The position numbers and the translations under genes were made by a program. A stretch of 64,000 nucleotides of DNA from an uncultured Flavobacteriaceae bacterium. GTDB lineage: Bacteria > Bacteroidota > Bacteroidia > Flavobacteriales > Flavobacteriaceae. The notes below the pieces were generated by a model. The model searched no databases. It was not told the origin of the DNA and saw nothing but the letters and a program-made list of their open reading frames with translations. Positions 16,817-26,501 of this stretch are shown piece after piece. The stretch's first letter is position 1, and each line of letters opens with the position of its first letter. The stretch spans positions 115,582 through 179,581 of the forward strand of contig CANMXP010000011.1 of assembly GCA_947501845.1 (NCBI GenBank), given 5' to 3'.

Positions 16817-18200
16817 AAAATATACCTACTACGATTTTACTTTAAGCCTTTGTCCAGAATGTTTAAAACGTGTAGACGCTAAAATCGTGTTTGAAAATGG
16901 TCATGTTTATATGTTGAAGCGCTGCAGCGAACATGGCAACTCTAAAGTATTGATTGCCGACGATATAGAATACTACAAAAATATAAGAAACTATAATAAG
17001 CCTTCTGAAACGCCTTATAAATTCAATACTAAAACCGATTATGGTTGTCCTTACGATTGTGGTTTATGCCCAGATCACGAGCAACATTCCTGCCTCACCG
17101 TTGTTGAGGTTACAGACCGTTGTAATTTAACCTGCCCAACATGTTATGCGGGCTCATCTCCAACGTACGGAAGACATCGCACTTTAGAAGAAGTAAAAGC
17201 CATGTTGGATACTATAGTCGCCAATGAAAAAGAACCTGATGTGGTGCAAATTAGTGGAGGAGAACCCACCATCCATCCACAGTTTTTCGAAATTTTAGAT
17301 TATGCAAAGTCATTACCCATTCGGCATTTAATGTTGAACACCAACGGTATTAAAATTGCAAAAGATTTCGCTTTTGCGGAAAGACTAAAAAGCTATGCGC
17401 CTGATTTTGAAATTTATCTTCAGTTTGATTCTTTTGAGAATAGCGTGCTACAAGAACTTCGTGGTGCCGATTTAAACGAGATAAGAAAACAGGCTCTTGA
17501 AAATTTAAACAAGCTCAATTTATCAACCACATTGGTGGTCACACTTCAAAAAGGGCTGAACGATCATGAAATAGGTAAAATAATAGACTTTGCATTAAAA
17601 CAAAAATGCGTTCGAGGGGTAACGCTCCAGCCTACACAAATAGCTGGTAGATTAGAGCATTTTAATCCAGAAACCGATAGAATGACCCTCACCGAAGTAC
17701 GTCGAAAAATTTTGGAGCAAACCAATATTTTTAATCCAGACGATTTACTGCCCGTACCCTGCAATCCTGATGCTTTGGTAATGGGCTATGCGCTTAAATT
17801 AGGAGATGAGGTATTTCCGCTAACCAGATATATTAATCCGAATGATTTATTGGATAATAGTAAAAATACCATTATCTATGAGCAAGACGAAAACCTTCAA
17901 GGTAAAATGATTGAATTGTTTAGCACTGGAAATTCTGTTGAAGTTGCCGAAGAAAACCTAAAGTCTATTATGTGCTGCTTACCCAATATAGATGCCCCTA
18001 ATTTGGGTTATGATAATTTATTCCGTGTTATTATCATGCAATTTATTGATGCCTATAATTTTGATGTACGCGCTATTAAAAAATCATGCGTTCATATTGT
18101 AGATAAAGACAATAAAATTATCCCTTTTGAAACTATGAACTTGTTTTACAGAGATGATAAAAAAGACTATTTAGAAGAACTTAGAAACGATATATTATGA
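16806..18200 (+). CDS. Radical SAM protein, tetraether lipid synthase (Tes/MJ0619)-like
   Basis: This 464-residue protein has an N-terminal metal-ribbon-like CPECL pair, then two CxxxCxxC motifs, CPYDCGLC and CNLTCPTC, only about 30 residues apart, and the GGEPTIHP motif. Two such motifs plus a rubredoxin-like site are described for MJ0619/Tes, which joins unactivated lipid carbons to make tetraethers in archaea. The DCGLCPDHEQHSC segment fits that subfamily. The cofactor motifs are certain; the substrate is not. It overlaps the Lgt-like gene upstream and, by ATGA, a tiny membrane protein downstream, so a lipid-related membrane operon is likely. Other radical SAM methylase subfamilies with similar Cys layout remain possible. 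Confidence 0.75.
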   Translation: MPVRKYTYYDFTLSLCPECLKRVDAKIVFENGHVYMLKRCSEHGNSKVLIADDIEYYKNIRNYNKPSETPYKFNTKTDYGCPYDCGLCPDHEQHSCLTVVEVTDRCNLTCPTCYAGSSPTYGRHRTLEEVKAMLDTIVANEKEPDVVQISGGEPTIHPQFFEILDYAKSLPIRHLMLNTNGIKIAKDFAFAERLKSYAPDFEIYLQFDSFENSVLQELRGADLNEIRKQALENLNKLNLSTTLVVTLQKGLNDHEIGKIIDFALKQKCVRGVTLQPTQIAGRLEHFNPETDRMTLTEVRRKILEQTNIFNPDDLLPVPCNPDALVMGYALKLGDEVFPLTRYINPNDLLDNSKNTIIYEQDENLQGKMIELFSTGNSVEVAEENLKSIMCCLPNIDAPNLGYDNLFRVIIMQFIDAYNFDVRAIKKSCVHIVDKDNKIIPFETMNLFYRDDKKDYLEELRNDIL

Positions 18201-18400
18201 CTGTTTTATTAATTGAAGGCGGAAACTATTTGGGTGTATTTTTACTAGTTTTAGCCATTATGTTTTTACCTCCATTAATTCTACTAATTATTGGATTAGT
18301 TATAAGAGTAAAAAATCGAAAAACATCAAAAATACTTATTATACTATCTGTGGTGTATCTTTTAATAAGCCTAGGTGTATGTGGAAGTATGATGGTATAA
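18197..18400 (+). CDS. Tiny two-helix membrane protein, first of a tandem pair
   Basis: This 67-residue protein has two hydrophobic helices (about 10-36 and 45-66) separated by a basic turn RVKNRKTSK. It overlaps the radical SAM stop by 4 bases (ATGA). It is clearly paralogous to the next gene: both contain LAIMF, the IGL.VR turn and an end resembling SLGVCG/SLGICG. Function is unknown; it is probably translationally coupled to the radical SAM gene. Confidence 0.75.
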   Translation: MTVLLIEGGNYLGVFLLVLAIMFLPPLILLIIGLVIRVKNRKTSKILIILSVVYLLISLGVCGSMMV

Positions 18401-18412
18401 AAAATTTTAGTT

Positions 18413-18616
18413 ATGTTATACTTTTTAGAAGGAAATATGAATTTAGATGGCTTGATATTCTTAATTTTAGCTATCATGTTTGGTCCAGCTATTTTATTAG
18501 CTATCATTGGGCTTGCTGTTCGTAAAAACAATAAAAAAGCAGCCAAAGTATTATTTATTTTAGCTGCTGTTTATGTTATTGTGAGTTTAGGTATTTGTGG
18601 TGGTATGATAGCATAA
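18413..18616 (+). CDS. Tiny two-helix membrane protein, second of a tandem pair
   Basis: This 67-residue paralogue of the preceding gene has helices at about 12-36 and 45-66 around a basic KNNKKAAK turn and ends SLGICGGMIA. The start may be ATG 18413 or an internal ATG at 18437 (MNLDGL). It arose by tandem duplication. It closes the Lgt-like/radical SAM operon and is convergent with the LytTR gene. Confidence 0.7.
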   Translation: MLYFLEGNMNLDGLIFLILAIMFGPAILLAIIGLAVRKNNKKAAKVLFILAAVYVIVSLGICGGMIA

Positions 18617-18633
18617 CATAGTAACAGTACCAA

Positions 18634-19395
18634 TTAAAGGTTTATCCACACTTTAATGACCTCGTTATAACTCCTCCCTGTTGTAATACTTGTTTTCTTT
18701 TTATCTCTTAAGGTAATTATATATCTACTATTAAAATACTTTTGAATATCATTCACGTAATCTTTGTTAATAATTATAGACCTATGAATTCTTAAAAAAT
18801 TGTCAGGTAGCTTTTGTTCTAAACTAGAAATAGGATCTGCACTAAGATAATTTACTCCATCAGAATGAATGGTTATATAATTATTGTCTGCTTCAAAATA
18901 AACAACTTCATCTAACTTTATAAAAACTAATTTCTCGTTTTTTTTAACCGTAATAGACGTCATTTTATTGACCTTCTTTTGATTAGAAATGGCTTTTAAT
19001 ACCTTTAAAATTTGATCTGAAGAAATACTTTTTTCAAAAGACTTTAATTTCTCAACTGTTTTCGCAATTCGTTCTAATTTTACTGGTTTCACTAAATAAT
19101 CAATACTATTTGTTTCAAAGGCTTCCAAAGAATATTGATCGTAAGCTGTGCAAAAAACAACAATGGGGATTGTTTTCAGGTTCTCTAATAATTCAAACCC
19201 CGTACTCCCTGGCATTTCTATGTCTAAAAAAATAATATCAGGGTTTAAACTTTCTATCTTTCTTTGGGCTTCTGTTCCGTTTTGAGCAAAAGCTACAATA
19301 TTAAAAGTCTCTGGGAATTCTTTCAACAAGTTTTTTAAACCTTCTCTAGCAGGAGCTTCATCATCAATAATAATCGTTGAATAAGGTCTTTCCAT
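18634..19395 (-). CDS. LytTR-family response regulator
   Basis: From ATG 19395 (MERPYSTIIIDDEAPARE) this gives 253 residues; the longer frame to 19443 would overlap the kinase gene. Residues 1-125 form a receiver domain with the phospho-acceptor Asp in PDIIFLDIEMPG. Residues about 145-250 form a LytTR DNA-binding domain (YFEADNNYITIHSDG, FLRIHRSIIINKDYV). It follows the sensor kinase by one base, so the two are a cognate pair. Confidence 0.92.
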   Translation of the reverse strand: MERPYSTIIIDDEAPAREGLKNLLKEFPETFNIVAFAQNGTEAQRKIESLNPDIIFLDIEMPGSTGFELLENLKTIPIVVFCTAYDQYSLEAFETNSIDYLVKPVKLERIAKTVEKLKSFEKSISSDQILKVLKAISNQKKVNKMTSITVKKNEKLVFIKLDEVVYFEADNNYITIHSDGVNYLSADPISSLEQKLPDNFLRIHRSIIINKDYVNDIQKYFNSRYIITLRDKKKTSITTGRSYNEVIKVWINL

Positions 19396-19396
19396 T

Positions 19397-21448
19397 TTAT
19401 ATCGTTTCAGGAATTGTAATAGTAATTGCTTTTTTAGGTGCATTTGTCCAATTTAACGATGCTTTATCTTCATAATTCAAACGTAATAAATCGTAAACGG
19501 TTTGCAAACCATGACCACTCAATAAACCTTCTGGAAAATTTGGACCATTATCAGACACTGAAATAAAAATGTTATTGTCCGCTTTTTCGATTTTTAAACC
19601 GATTTCTCCTTTCCCTTCATTTTTTGAAACACCGTGTTTTACTGCATTTTCTACCAAAGGCTGTATTAAAAACATGGGCATTTCATGACTCTCTAGTCCC
19701 TCATCAATGTCAATAACAAATTCCAGCCTGTCACCAAAACGAATCTTTTCTATCTCTAAATAGGTTTTAACCATATCGATTTCATCCTTTATCGTGCTCA
19801 TCTTTTTCTCTTTTCTATTTATGGAATACTTAAATAAATCGGATAAAGAATAGGCCATTTTTTGAGTTTTTTTAGCATCTATAGGTGCTAAACTTGCAAT
19901 GGAATTTAACGAATTGTATAAAAAATGTGGATTGATTTGGGATTGCAGTAATTTTGTTTCTGCTTGGGCATACAATTCTTTCAGCCTGCTTAGTTCTACT
20001 TCCTTGGCACTAACCATAGATGAGGAAACATGATTAAGATATAATAATAAACCCCTAGCTAAAGTTAACCCGAACAAGGCGATAAAAATAGGCAAATACA
20101 GGCTTTCTGGCTTAAACATTGGAGAAAACTCTTCCTTAAAAGTACTATACACAATATAACCCGTTAATAAAGGAAGGTTTAATACAAAATATGTAATCAG
20201 CATTTTTAATATTAATTGATAAGAAAAACTAAATTCTTTTTTAATTACCACTTTTTCGATGCCCCACAATAAAAATGAATATATTAAAGTAACTATTAGT
20301 GCTATTAAATAACTAAACATTAAGTTTTCAAAATACCTGGTTAATTCCATATTTGTTATATAGAGGTAAATATTTATTAAATTGGCAACATGTATCGCAA
20401 TGGCTAAACAAGGCAATAAATAATTTAGGTAAGTATTTTTAAACGTCTTATTTTGAAAAAAGCTAAACGATAAAACGAAAGCCAAAACACCTATTAAAAA
20501 AGCAACAATGAAAGCTTTCAATTTAGCCAAGCCTGTATTGAGAAAAAAACTTGCATAACGCCAAGAATAGGCTTTGTACATGTAGTTGCTAAATTGTTTT
20601 TCGAAATCATCTGCATATAATTTTTGTATTAAAAACTTATCCTTTTTGGTGAATTTTCTATTCCAAGGGCTTGTATTTTGCCAATTAAAAATATTCTCTG
20701 GCGGATATGACTTATTGGGACCAATCCTACTACTCATAGGATATGTTAAACAAATGTTAGTTAAAAGTTTATATTGGATATATTGTTTTCTTTCGTCAAA
20801 AGAAATATCCTCATTGAAAACAAAGTCTAGATATTTCCATTGATTCTGATAAACCCACATGAAATTACGATAACTCTTAAACAACTTGCTTATATCTGCC
20901 CCTTTCTGTATTCCTTTTGCAATTTTTACTTTTTTAGGGTCATTCATTATAATCTTCAAAGTAGAAGACGTAATCTCTTTATATGAATAATTTTTGATTT
21001 TCTTCCCTTTATAACCTTTGCCCTCCGTAAATGTTTTATAATTTGTTCCAACAAAATCAGAAAAATAAGCTATGGGCTTAGTTGGAATTAACGTTTTTAA
21101 TTCTTCCATAACGCTTTCAAAAGCTAAACTATCTTGTTTTGTTGCATTTTTAAGAACTAATAAAATAGGCCCTCTTAGCTTATCAGGAAAATATACGCGT
21201 CTGTTTTCAAAATTATGATCAAATAATGTGTTTTTTATGTATTCCCATTTAGGGTCTAAGTTTTTTTGCTTTCTGGCAACTCTTAAACTATCTTTTTTAA
21301 TAAACCTGTAAGTCAAATATGCATGGGTCTTTTCCAAATCCGTTTGATTAACATCTGCCAAATCTCTCAAAGAATATTCTGCATCATTTATATAAAATAC
21401 AATCGCAGGAATTACTAAAATTAGCACCAAGGCTATTATTTTTTTCAT
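19397..21448 (-). CDS. LytS/YehU-type sensor histidine kinase
   Basis: This 683-residue protein has an N-terminal hydrophobic segment (1-20), an extracytoplasmic region to about 310, and a cluster of membrane helices at about 315-470. The cytoplasmic His_kinase domain follows, with QSQINPHFLYNSLNSIASL around the phospho-His, and then an HATPase domain with LVENAVKHG and SDNGPNFPEG/GHGL. It presumably phosphorylates the adjacent LytTR regulator. The signal is unknown; the long non-membrane N-terminal region is not a family I recognise. Confidence 0.9.
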   Translation of the reverse strand: MKKIIALVLILVIPAIVFYINDAEYSLRDLADVNQTDLEKTHAYLTYRFIKKDSLRVARKQKNLDPKWEYIKNTLFDHNFENRRVYFPDKLRGPILLVLKNATKQDSLAFESVMEELKTLIPTKPIAYFSDFVGTNYKTFTEGKGYKGKKIKNYSYKEITSSTLKIIMNDPKKVKIAKGIQKGADISKLFKSYRNFMWVYQNQWKYLDFVFNEDISFDERKQYIQYKLLTNICLTYPMSSRIGPNKSYPPENIFNWQNTSPWNRKFTKKDKFLIQKLYADDFEKQFSNYMYKAYSWRYASFFLNTGLAKLKAFIVAFLIGVLAFVLSFSFFQNKTFKNTYLNYLLPCLAIAIHVANLINIYLYITNMELTRYFENLMFSYLIALIVTLIYSFLLWGIEKVVIKKEFSFSYQLILKMLITYFVLNLPLLTGYIVYSTFKEEFSPMFKPESLYLPIFIALFGLTLARGLLLYLNHVSSSMVSAKEVELSRLKELYAQAETKLLQSQINPHFLYNSLNSIASLAPIDAKKTQKMAYSLSDLFKYSINRKEKKMSTIKDEIDMVKTYLEIEKIRFGDRLEFVIDIDEGLESHEMPMFLIQPLVENAVKHGVSKNEGKGEIGLKIEKADNNIFISVSDNGPNFPEGLLSGHGLQTVYDLLRLNYEDKASLNWTNAPKKAITITIPETI

Positions 21449-21566
21449 GATATCAAATTTAAATTATTATACCACAAAAGAACAACCACAAAAAAGTTTC
21501 TAAAACCTATTTCCTGTAAACTGCAAATCTAACTTGTAAACTACATTAATTTAGATTCTTTAGCTA

Positions 21567-21598
21567 TTGCCATTCACAAACATATTTAACTATCTTTG
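21567..21598 (+). promoter_or_regulatory. lepA promoter
   Basis: TTGC at 21567-21570 and TATCTTTG at 21591-21598 are spaced by about 20 bases, close to the Bacteroidota -33 TTG / -7 TAnnTTTG pattern. The predicted transcription start lies about 25 bases before the lepA ATG. Confidence 0.6.
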
Positions 21599-21627
21599 CA
21601 GTCGCTGTTTTAAACGGCTTTTTGAGT

Positions 21628-23424
21628 ATGAAGAATATTAGAAATTTTTGCATTATTGCGCATATAGATCACGGTAAGAGTACGCTCGCAGACCGTTTAT
21701 TAGATTATACAGGATCGGTAACAGCCAGAGAACAACAAGCGCAGCTACTAGATAGTATGGATTTAGAACGCGAACGTGGTATTACCATAAAGTCGCATGC
21801 CATCCAAATGGAATATACTTATAAAGGAGAAGAGTATATTTTAAATTTAATTGACACGCCTGGTCACGTAGATTTCTCGTATGAAGTTTCTCGATCTATC
21901 GCTGCCTGTGAAGGTGCTTTACTTATTGTAGATGCAGCCCAGAGTATTCAGGCACAAACGATTTCTAATTTGTATTTGGCTTTAGAAAACGATTTGGAAA
22001 TTATTCCCGTACTTAACAAAGTTGATTTACCAAGTGCCAACCCCGAAGAAGTTACCGATGATATTGTAGACCTTTTAGGCTGCGATCCAGAGGAAGTTAT
22101 TCATGCTAGTGGAAAAACAGGTTTTGGAGTCGACAATATCTTAGCTGCGGTTATAGATCGCATTCCTGCTCCTAAAGGAGATCCAGACGCCCCTTTACAA
22201 GCCCTAATTTTCGATTCTGTTTACAATACTTTTAGAGGTATTGAAACCTATTTTAGAGTTTTTAATGGTGAAATTAAAAAAGGCCAAAAAATTAAATTCG
22301 TTGCAACCGATAAAGAGTACTTTGCAGACGAGGTTGGGACATTAAAACTTAACCAAGTTGTAAAACAAAGCGTAAAAACGGGTGATGTTGGTTATTTAAT
22401 AACAGGTATTAAAACCGCTAAAGAAGTAAAAGTTGGTGATACCATTACTGATTTTGTAAACCCAACAACCAATATTGTTGAAGGTTTTGAAGATGTTAAA
22501 CCAATGGTTTTTGCAGGTATTTATCCTGTTGATACAGAAGATTACGAAGAACTTCGTAATTCGATGGAAAAACTACGATTAAACGATGCATCCTTAGTAT
22601 TTGCTCCAGAAAGTTCTGCAGCTTTAGGTTTTGGTTTTCGTTGTGGTTTCTTAGGGATGCTTCATATGGAAATTATTCAAGAACGTTTAGAGCGTGAGTT
22701 CGATATGACTGTTATTACTACGGTTCCCAACGTATCGTACCATGCTTTTACAAATAAAAATCCTGATGAGGCTTTTGTAGTAAATAACCCATCCGATTTA
22801 CCAGACCCCTCAACGGTTAACCGTGTTGAAGAACCTTATATTAAAGCTACGATCATTACTAAATCGGATTTTGTTGGTAATGTGATGTCGCTTTGTATTG
22901 AAAAGAGAGGTCTTGTTTTAAATCAAACATATTTAACAACAGAACGTGTAGAATTAACTTTTGAAATGCCTTTGGCTGAAATTGTTTTCGATTTTTACGA
23001 TCGCTTAAAAACCGTTTCAAAAGGTTACGCCTCTTTCGATTACCATCCAATAGGTATGAAAACCTCTAAACTTGTACGTTTAGACATTTTATTAAATGCA
23101 CTACCTGTTGATGCGCTATCTGCTTTAATTCATGCTGATAACGCTCAGAATATTGGTAAAAAAATGTGCGAAAAACTAAAAGAACTAATTCCGCGCCAGC
23201 AATTCGATATCCCTATTCAAGCAGCGATTGGAGCTAAAATTATTTCAAGAGAAACTATTAAAGCACTTCGTAAAGATGTTACCGCTAAGTGTTATGGCGG
23301 AGATATTTCCCGTAAACGTAAACTTTTAGAAAAACAGAAGAAAGGTAAAAAACGTATGCGTCAAGTAGGTAATGTAGAAATACCTCAACAAGCTTTTATG
23401 GCCGTTTTAAAACTGAATGATTAA
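21628..23424 (+). CDS. lepA: Elongation factor 4 (LepA)
   Basis: From ATG 21628 ([18 protein letters not shown]) this gives 598 residues, the family length; a TTG two codons earlier is less likely. GTPase motifs are visible: G1 [10 protein letters not shown]2 region [10 protein letters not shown]3 DTPGHVDF and G4 NKVDLP. The LepA-specific C-terminal domain ends with [25 protein letters not shown]. It promotes back-translocation or remobilisation of stalled ribosomes at the membrane or in the cytoplasm. It is transcribed alone. Confidence 0.97.
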   Translation: MKNIRNFCIIAHIDHGKSTLADRLLDYTGSVTAREQQAQLLDSMDLERERGITIKSHAIQMEYTYKGEEYILNLIDTPGHVDFSYEVSRSIAACEGALLIVDAAQSIQAQTISNLYLALENDLEIIPVLNKVDLPSANPEEVTDDIVDLLGCDPEEVIHASGKTGFGVDNILAAVIDRIPAPKGDPDAPLQALIFDSVYNTFRGIETYFRVFNGEIKKGQKIKFVATDKEYFADEVGTLKLNQVVKQSVKTGDVGYLITGIKTAKEVKVGDTITDFVNPTTNIVEGFEDVKPMVFAGIYPVDTEDYEELRNSMEKLRLNDASLVFAPESSAALGFGFRCGFLGMLHMEIIQERLEREFDMTVITTVPNVSYHAFTNKNPDEAFVVNNPSDLPDPSTVNRVEEPYIKATIITKSDFVGNVMSLCIEKRGLVLNQTYLTTERVELTFEMPLAEIVFDFYDRLKTVSKGYASFDYHPIGMKTSKLVRLDILLNALPVDALSALIHADNAQNIGKKMCEKLKELIPRQQFDIPIQAAIGAKIISRETIKALRKDVTAKCYGGDISRKRKLLEKQKKGKKRMRQVGNVEIPQQAFMAVLKLND

Positions 23425-23520
23425 ATAACTAGAAATCCACTTCCTAATCTGTTAATATTTAGTCAGCTGTCATGTCGACAGAGCGTAGCCTAAGTAATAG
23501 GAATGGCATGGTTTATATAA

Positions 23521-24189
23521 TTAAATAAACCCTTTTTGTTCTGCGACTTGTAGCAAGTCTCTATCGCTACTTTTAGTACCTAAATTAAAGATTTCCTTTA
23601 ATAGGCGCTTTCTTCTTTCTATAGCCGCTTTAGAAAGTGGTATTATTTCTGGTAGTTCGTTCATTTTTGTGCCACGGGATAACTCATATAATAATTTTCT
23701 ATCAATATCATCTATCATAAAATTATTAGAGGTCTGTTTTCGCATTAATCTAACTACAGATTTACTGTAATAAGGATCGCCTTCAATGACGCTTTCAATA
23801 GCCAAAATAAGTTCATTGGGACTTAAATCATTTTTTATTAAAAACCCATCGGGATCTACACTCTTAAAAATACTGTTCATTCTATAATTATCATTATACG
23901 TCGTAACAATAATTATTTTAGTCCTTGGTAAAAGCAGCCTTATTTTAACCCCTAAATCTTCTCCTGAAATTATCTCCCTGTCCTTAGATGGTGGTAGTTT
24001 AATATCTAAAAAAACAATATCAATCGCTTGGTTTTTTGAAGCGTTTTTTATTTTATAATAAGCATCATCGCAATTTGTAACCTTATTGATATTAAACTCT
24101 AAACCTGTACCGTTAGAACTTACATGTTCTAAAGCATTTTCATAAGCATTACTAATTAGTGGGTGATCTTCTACAATTAATACGTTCAT
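23521..24189 (-). CDS. Response regulator, NarL/LuxR-like
   Basis: This 222-residue protein has a receiver domain at 1-135 (MNVLIVEDHPLISNAYENAL, phospho-acceptor in DIVFLDIKLPP, TTYNDNYRMNSIF) and a C-terminal helix-turn-helix region about 150-222 (LLYELSRGTKMNELPE, IPLSKAAIERRKRLLKEIF). The effector domain is divergent from textbook LuxR sequences but has the same place and size. It lies 14 bases downstream of the frameshifted TPR histidine kinase and is its probable partner. Confidence 0.88.
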   Translation of the reverse strand: MNVLIVEDHPLISNAYENALEHVSSNGTGLEFNINKVTNCDDAYYKIKNASKNQAIDIVFLDIKLPPSKDREIISGEDLGVKIRLLLPRTKIIIVTTYNDNYRMNSIFKSVDPDGFLIKNDLSPNELILAIESVIEGDPYYSKSVVRLMRKQTSNNFMIDDIDRKLLYELSRGTKMNELPEIIPLSKAAIERRKRLLKEIFNLGTKSSDRDLLQVAEQKGFI

Positions 24190-24203
24190 ATTTTAAAAAC
24201 TCT

Positions 24204-26242
24204 TTAAATAGGGATATGTATGTTTAATTCCGTTCCTTTATTCAAATTTGAGGTTATTTGGTGGCTGCCTCGAAGTTTTGATACCCTAGATGCGATATTC
24301 TTTAAACCGATGCCTTTATAGTTTTTATTGGCATCAAACCCCATGCCATTATCCTTGACCTTAATTTCTAAAACATTTTCTTTTAACGAAAAAGAAATAA
24401 CAATAGTATCTGCTTTGGCATGCTTTATAATATTTTGAATAGCCTCCTGTATCATGCGGTAAATTTCTACTCTGGTATGCTCATTGAGCTGCTCTAAATT
24501 TACATCAGTGTCTTTTTTAAAGACATAACTAAAGCCACCTATGTCACTTTGTTTGTCTAAATAGGCTTCTAAAATGGATTGAAAACTGGTTTTCGATAAT
24601 TCATTTTCTTTTTTTAGAGCATGCGATATATCCCGTACTTCCCTTTCTATGTCCTGCAAATCTTCTATATACCTTTTGTGCTTCTCTAAAGTACCTTTGT
24701 TTCCTTTAAGGTCTAAAAACCCCATGCCCATTCTTGTACCAAACAGCTTACCTAATACACTATCATGTAAATCTTCTGCTATTCTATGTCGTTCTTGTAG
24801 GCGCCCTTCTTCTTGCTTGGTATGCTGCTGCAGCATCAATCTATATATTTCCTGATTGGCTTTTTCTTGCTCACTACTAAACTTAAGGGCTTTGTTTTTT
24901 GAGCGTTGCACTCTTATAAAATACAAAAGCCCTAAAACCAATACCAGTATCCCACTTATTACAGAAATTAAAATGTTTTGGGTACTTAAGCGTTTGGTTT
25001 CTTTTATATACTGGTCTGTTTCAAATTGTATTCTGGCAAATTTGTTTCTTTCTAAGCGTTCTTCTCTTAGAATACTATCGTTTAAATTTATATAGGCTTC
25101 ATAATATTTTACCGCAGTACTATCTGTTTCTATTTTTGAAAGGACTAAAAGTGACTTTAACAGATCGTCTTTATAAAATTGTTCTGAAATCTCTTTCGCC
25201 TTATAGCCATGGTATAAAGCCGAATCTTTTTGTTTTTTGTAATCATAAAACTCTGCTAGATGTTGATGAATGATTATCACTCTATAAGTAGCATTAACAC
25301 TATCACATATTCTTAAGGCTTTTAAATATAATTCTGGAAGCCGTTCATGATTTTTAGATAAATATAAGGCATCAGCATAATTGTCTAACACGATAGCGTA
25401 TAGGGCCGGGTTTTTTTTAATAAACACTTTATCGTTTAAAACTATAGCATACATTTTAATAGCTTTATCAAGTTGACCTGAATGTTTAAAAGTGTTTCCT
25501 AAATTATTATAGGATATAAATATAGACTTTTGATTATCACCTTGAAGTCCTCTTTTTATTTTAAGCGATAAATTATAATACTTAATAGACTTTTCATATT
25601 GTTTCAATTCGTCAAATACCATTCCTAGATTGCTATAAACATATGCCTTTCGTTTTTTTATTATATTACTCTCTCCCAATATTTCTAATAATGAAAGAGC
25701 CTCTATATAATTAATCTCACTGCTAACAAAATTTTTCTCATTTCTCTGTAAAGAAGCTATTCTGTGCAATATTAATGACCTATTAAAGTGCTTCTTTAAT
25801 ACTTTATAGGTTTTCTGGGAAATATTGTAATAATAATACGAACTATCTGGTCTTATATCCTCAGAAATAGAACTATAATACTCTCCTAATAAGCTACTAT
25901 AGTAAGCTACCTCAGTCGAGTCTTTGGTTTTTCTGGCAAATTTAAATCTCCTATGAAAAGTTTTTTTAACGCATCAAAATCTTCAGCACTCAAAAAAAAA
26001 TCTATCTGGTTTATATCTGATAAATAAATAGTAGAATCAACCTCCGTTATATAAGACAGCTCACTAGCTCTTTTAGCATAAGCTATCCTAGTTTCTATAT
26101 CAAATTCACTATTCTTAGATAGATTTCTCAGTGTTTGTATACTATCCAACTGTGTTTTAAAATGCTTGGTCTGCGCATGTATGTTCAAGCAAAAAAGAAG
26201 GAGACCTATAAGAGGGAGCGTGTTTTTAAACATATTAGACAA
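24204..26242 (-). pseudogene. TPR-domain histidine kinase, interrupted by frameshift
   Basis: Two frames together make one sensor kinase. The first (25907-26242, 111 residues) starts with a signal peptide MSNMFKNTLPLIGLLLFCLN. The second is open from about 25936 to 24204 and holds TPR repeats, a transmembrane helix (about ISVISGILVLVLGLLYFI), a HisKA_3 box (HRIAEDLHDSVLGKL) and an HATPase domain (DNGMGFDA, GIGLKNI). Inserting one A in the GAAAAACC run near 25930-25940 joins them into about 679 residues (LPEKTKDSTEVAYYSSLL). An internal TTG start for the downstream part is unlikely to be natural. It pairs with the response regulator at 23521. Either a real loss-of-function mutation or a sequencing indel. 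Confidence 0.8.
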
Positions 26243-26466
26243 CTGTTCTTATAACAGCAAAAACAAATATAGAATTTATCTTTAATTCAATTCATGGTTT
26301 TCTTAGCAGCATAATAATGATTATGTTTTCTAAGGTTTCTTTTATTATTATTGAAAAATTGAAAGTATTTGTACGCTTTTTTCAATTTTTGTTATTAATA
26401 ATCTTGATTAATCTCGTATCTGCATTATTTTTCTTAAAAATAAAATTCGTCAAAAAAATTAGACAA

Positions 26467-26474
26467 TAATTTTG
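26467..26474 (+). promoter_or_regulatory. Promoter -7 element for glycogen operon
   Basis: TAATTTTG matches TAnnTTTG and lies 28 bases upstream of the glgA ATG. No convincing -33 motif is visible. Confidence 0.45.
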
Positions 26475-26501
26475 TAAGTTTATGAGATAGCAAAATTAAA
26501 T

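Noticed and set aside
21622..21627. TTG start two codons before the lepA ATG
   Set aside because: The ATG at 21628 gives the conserved N-terminus MKNIRNF and the family length.
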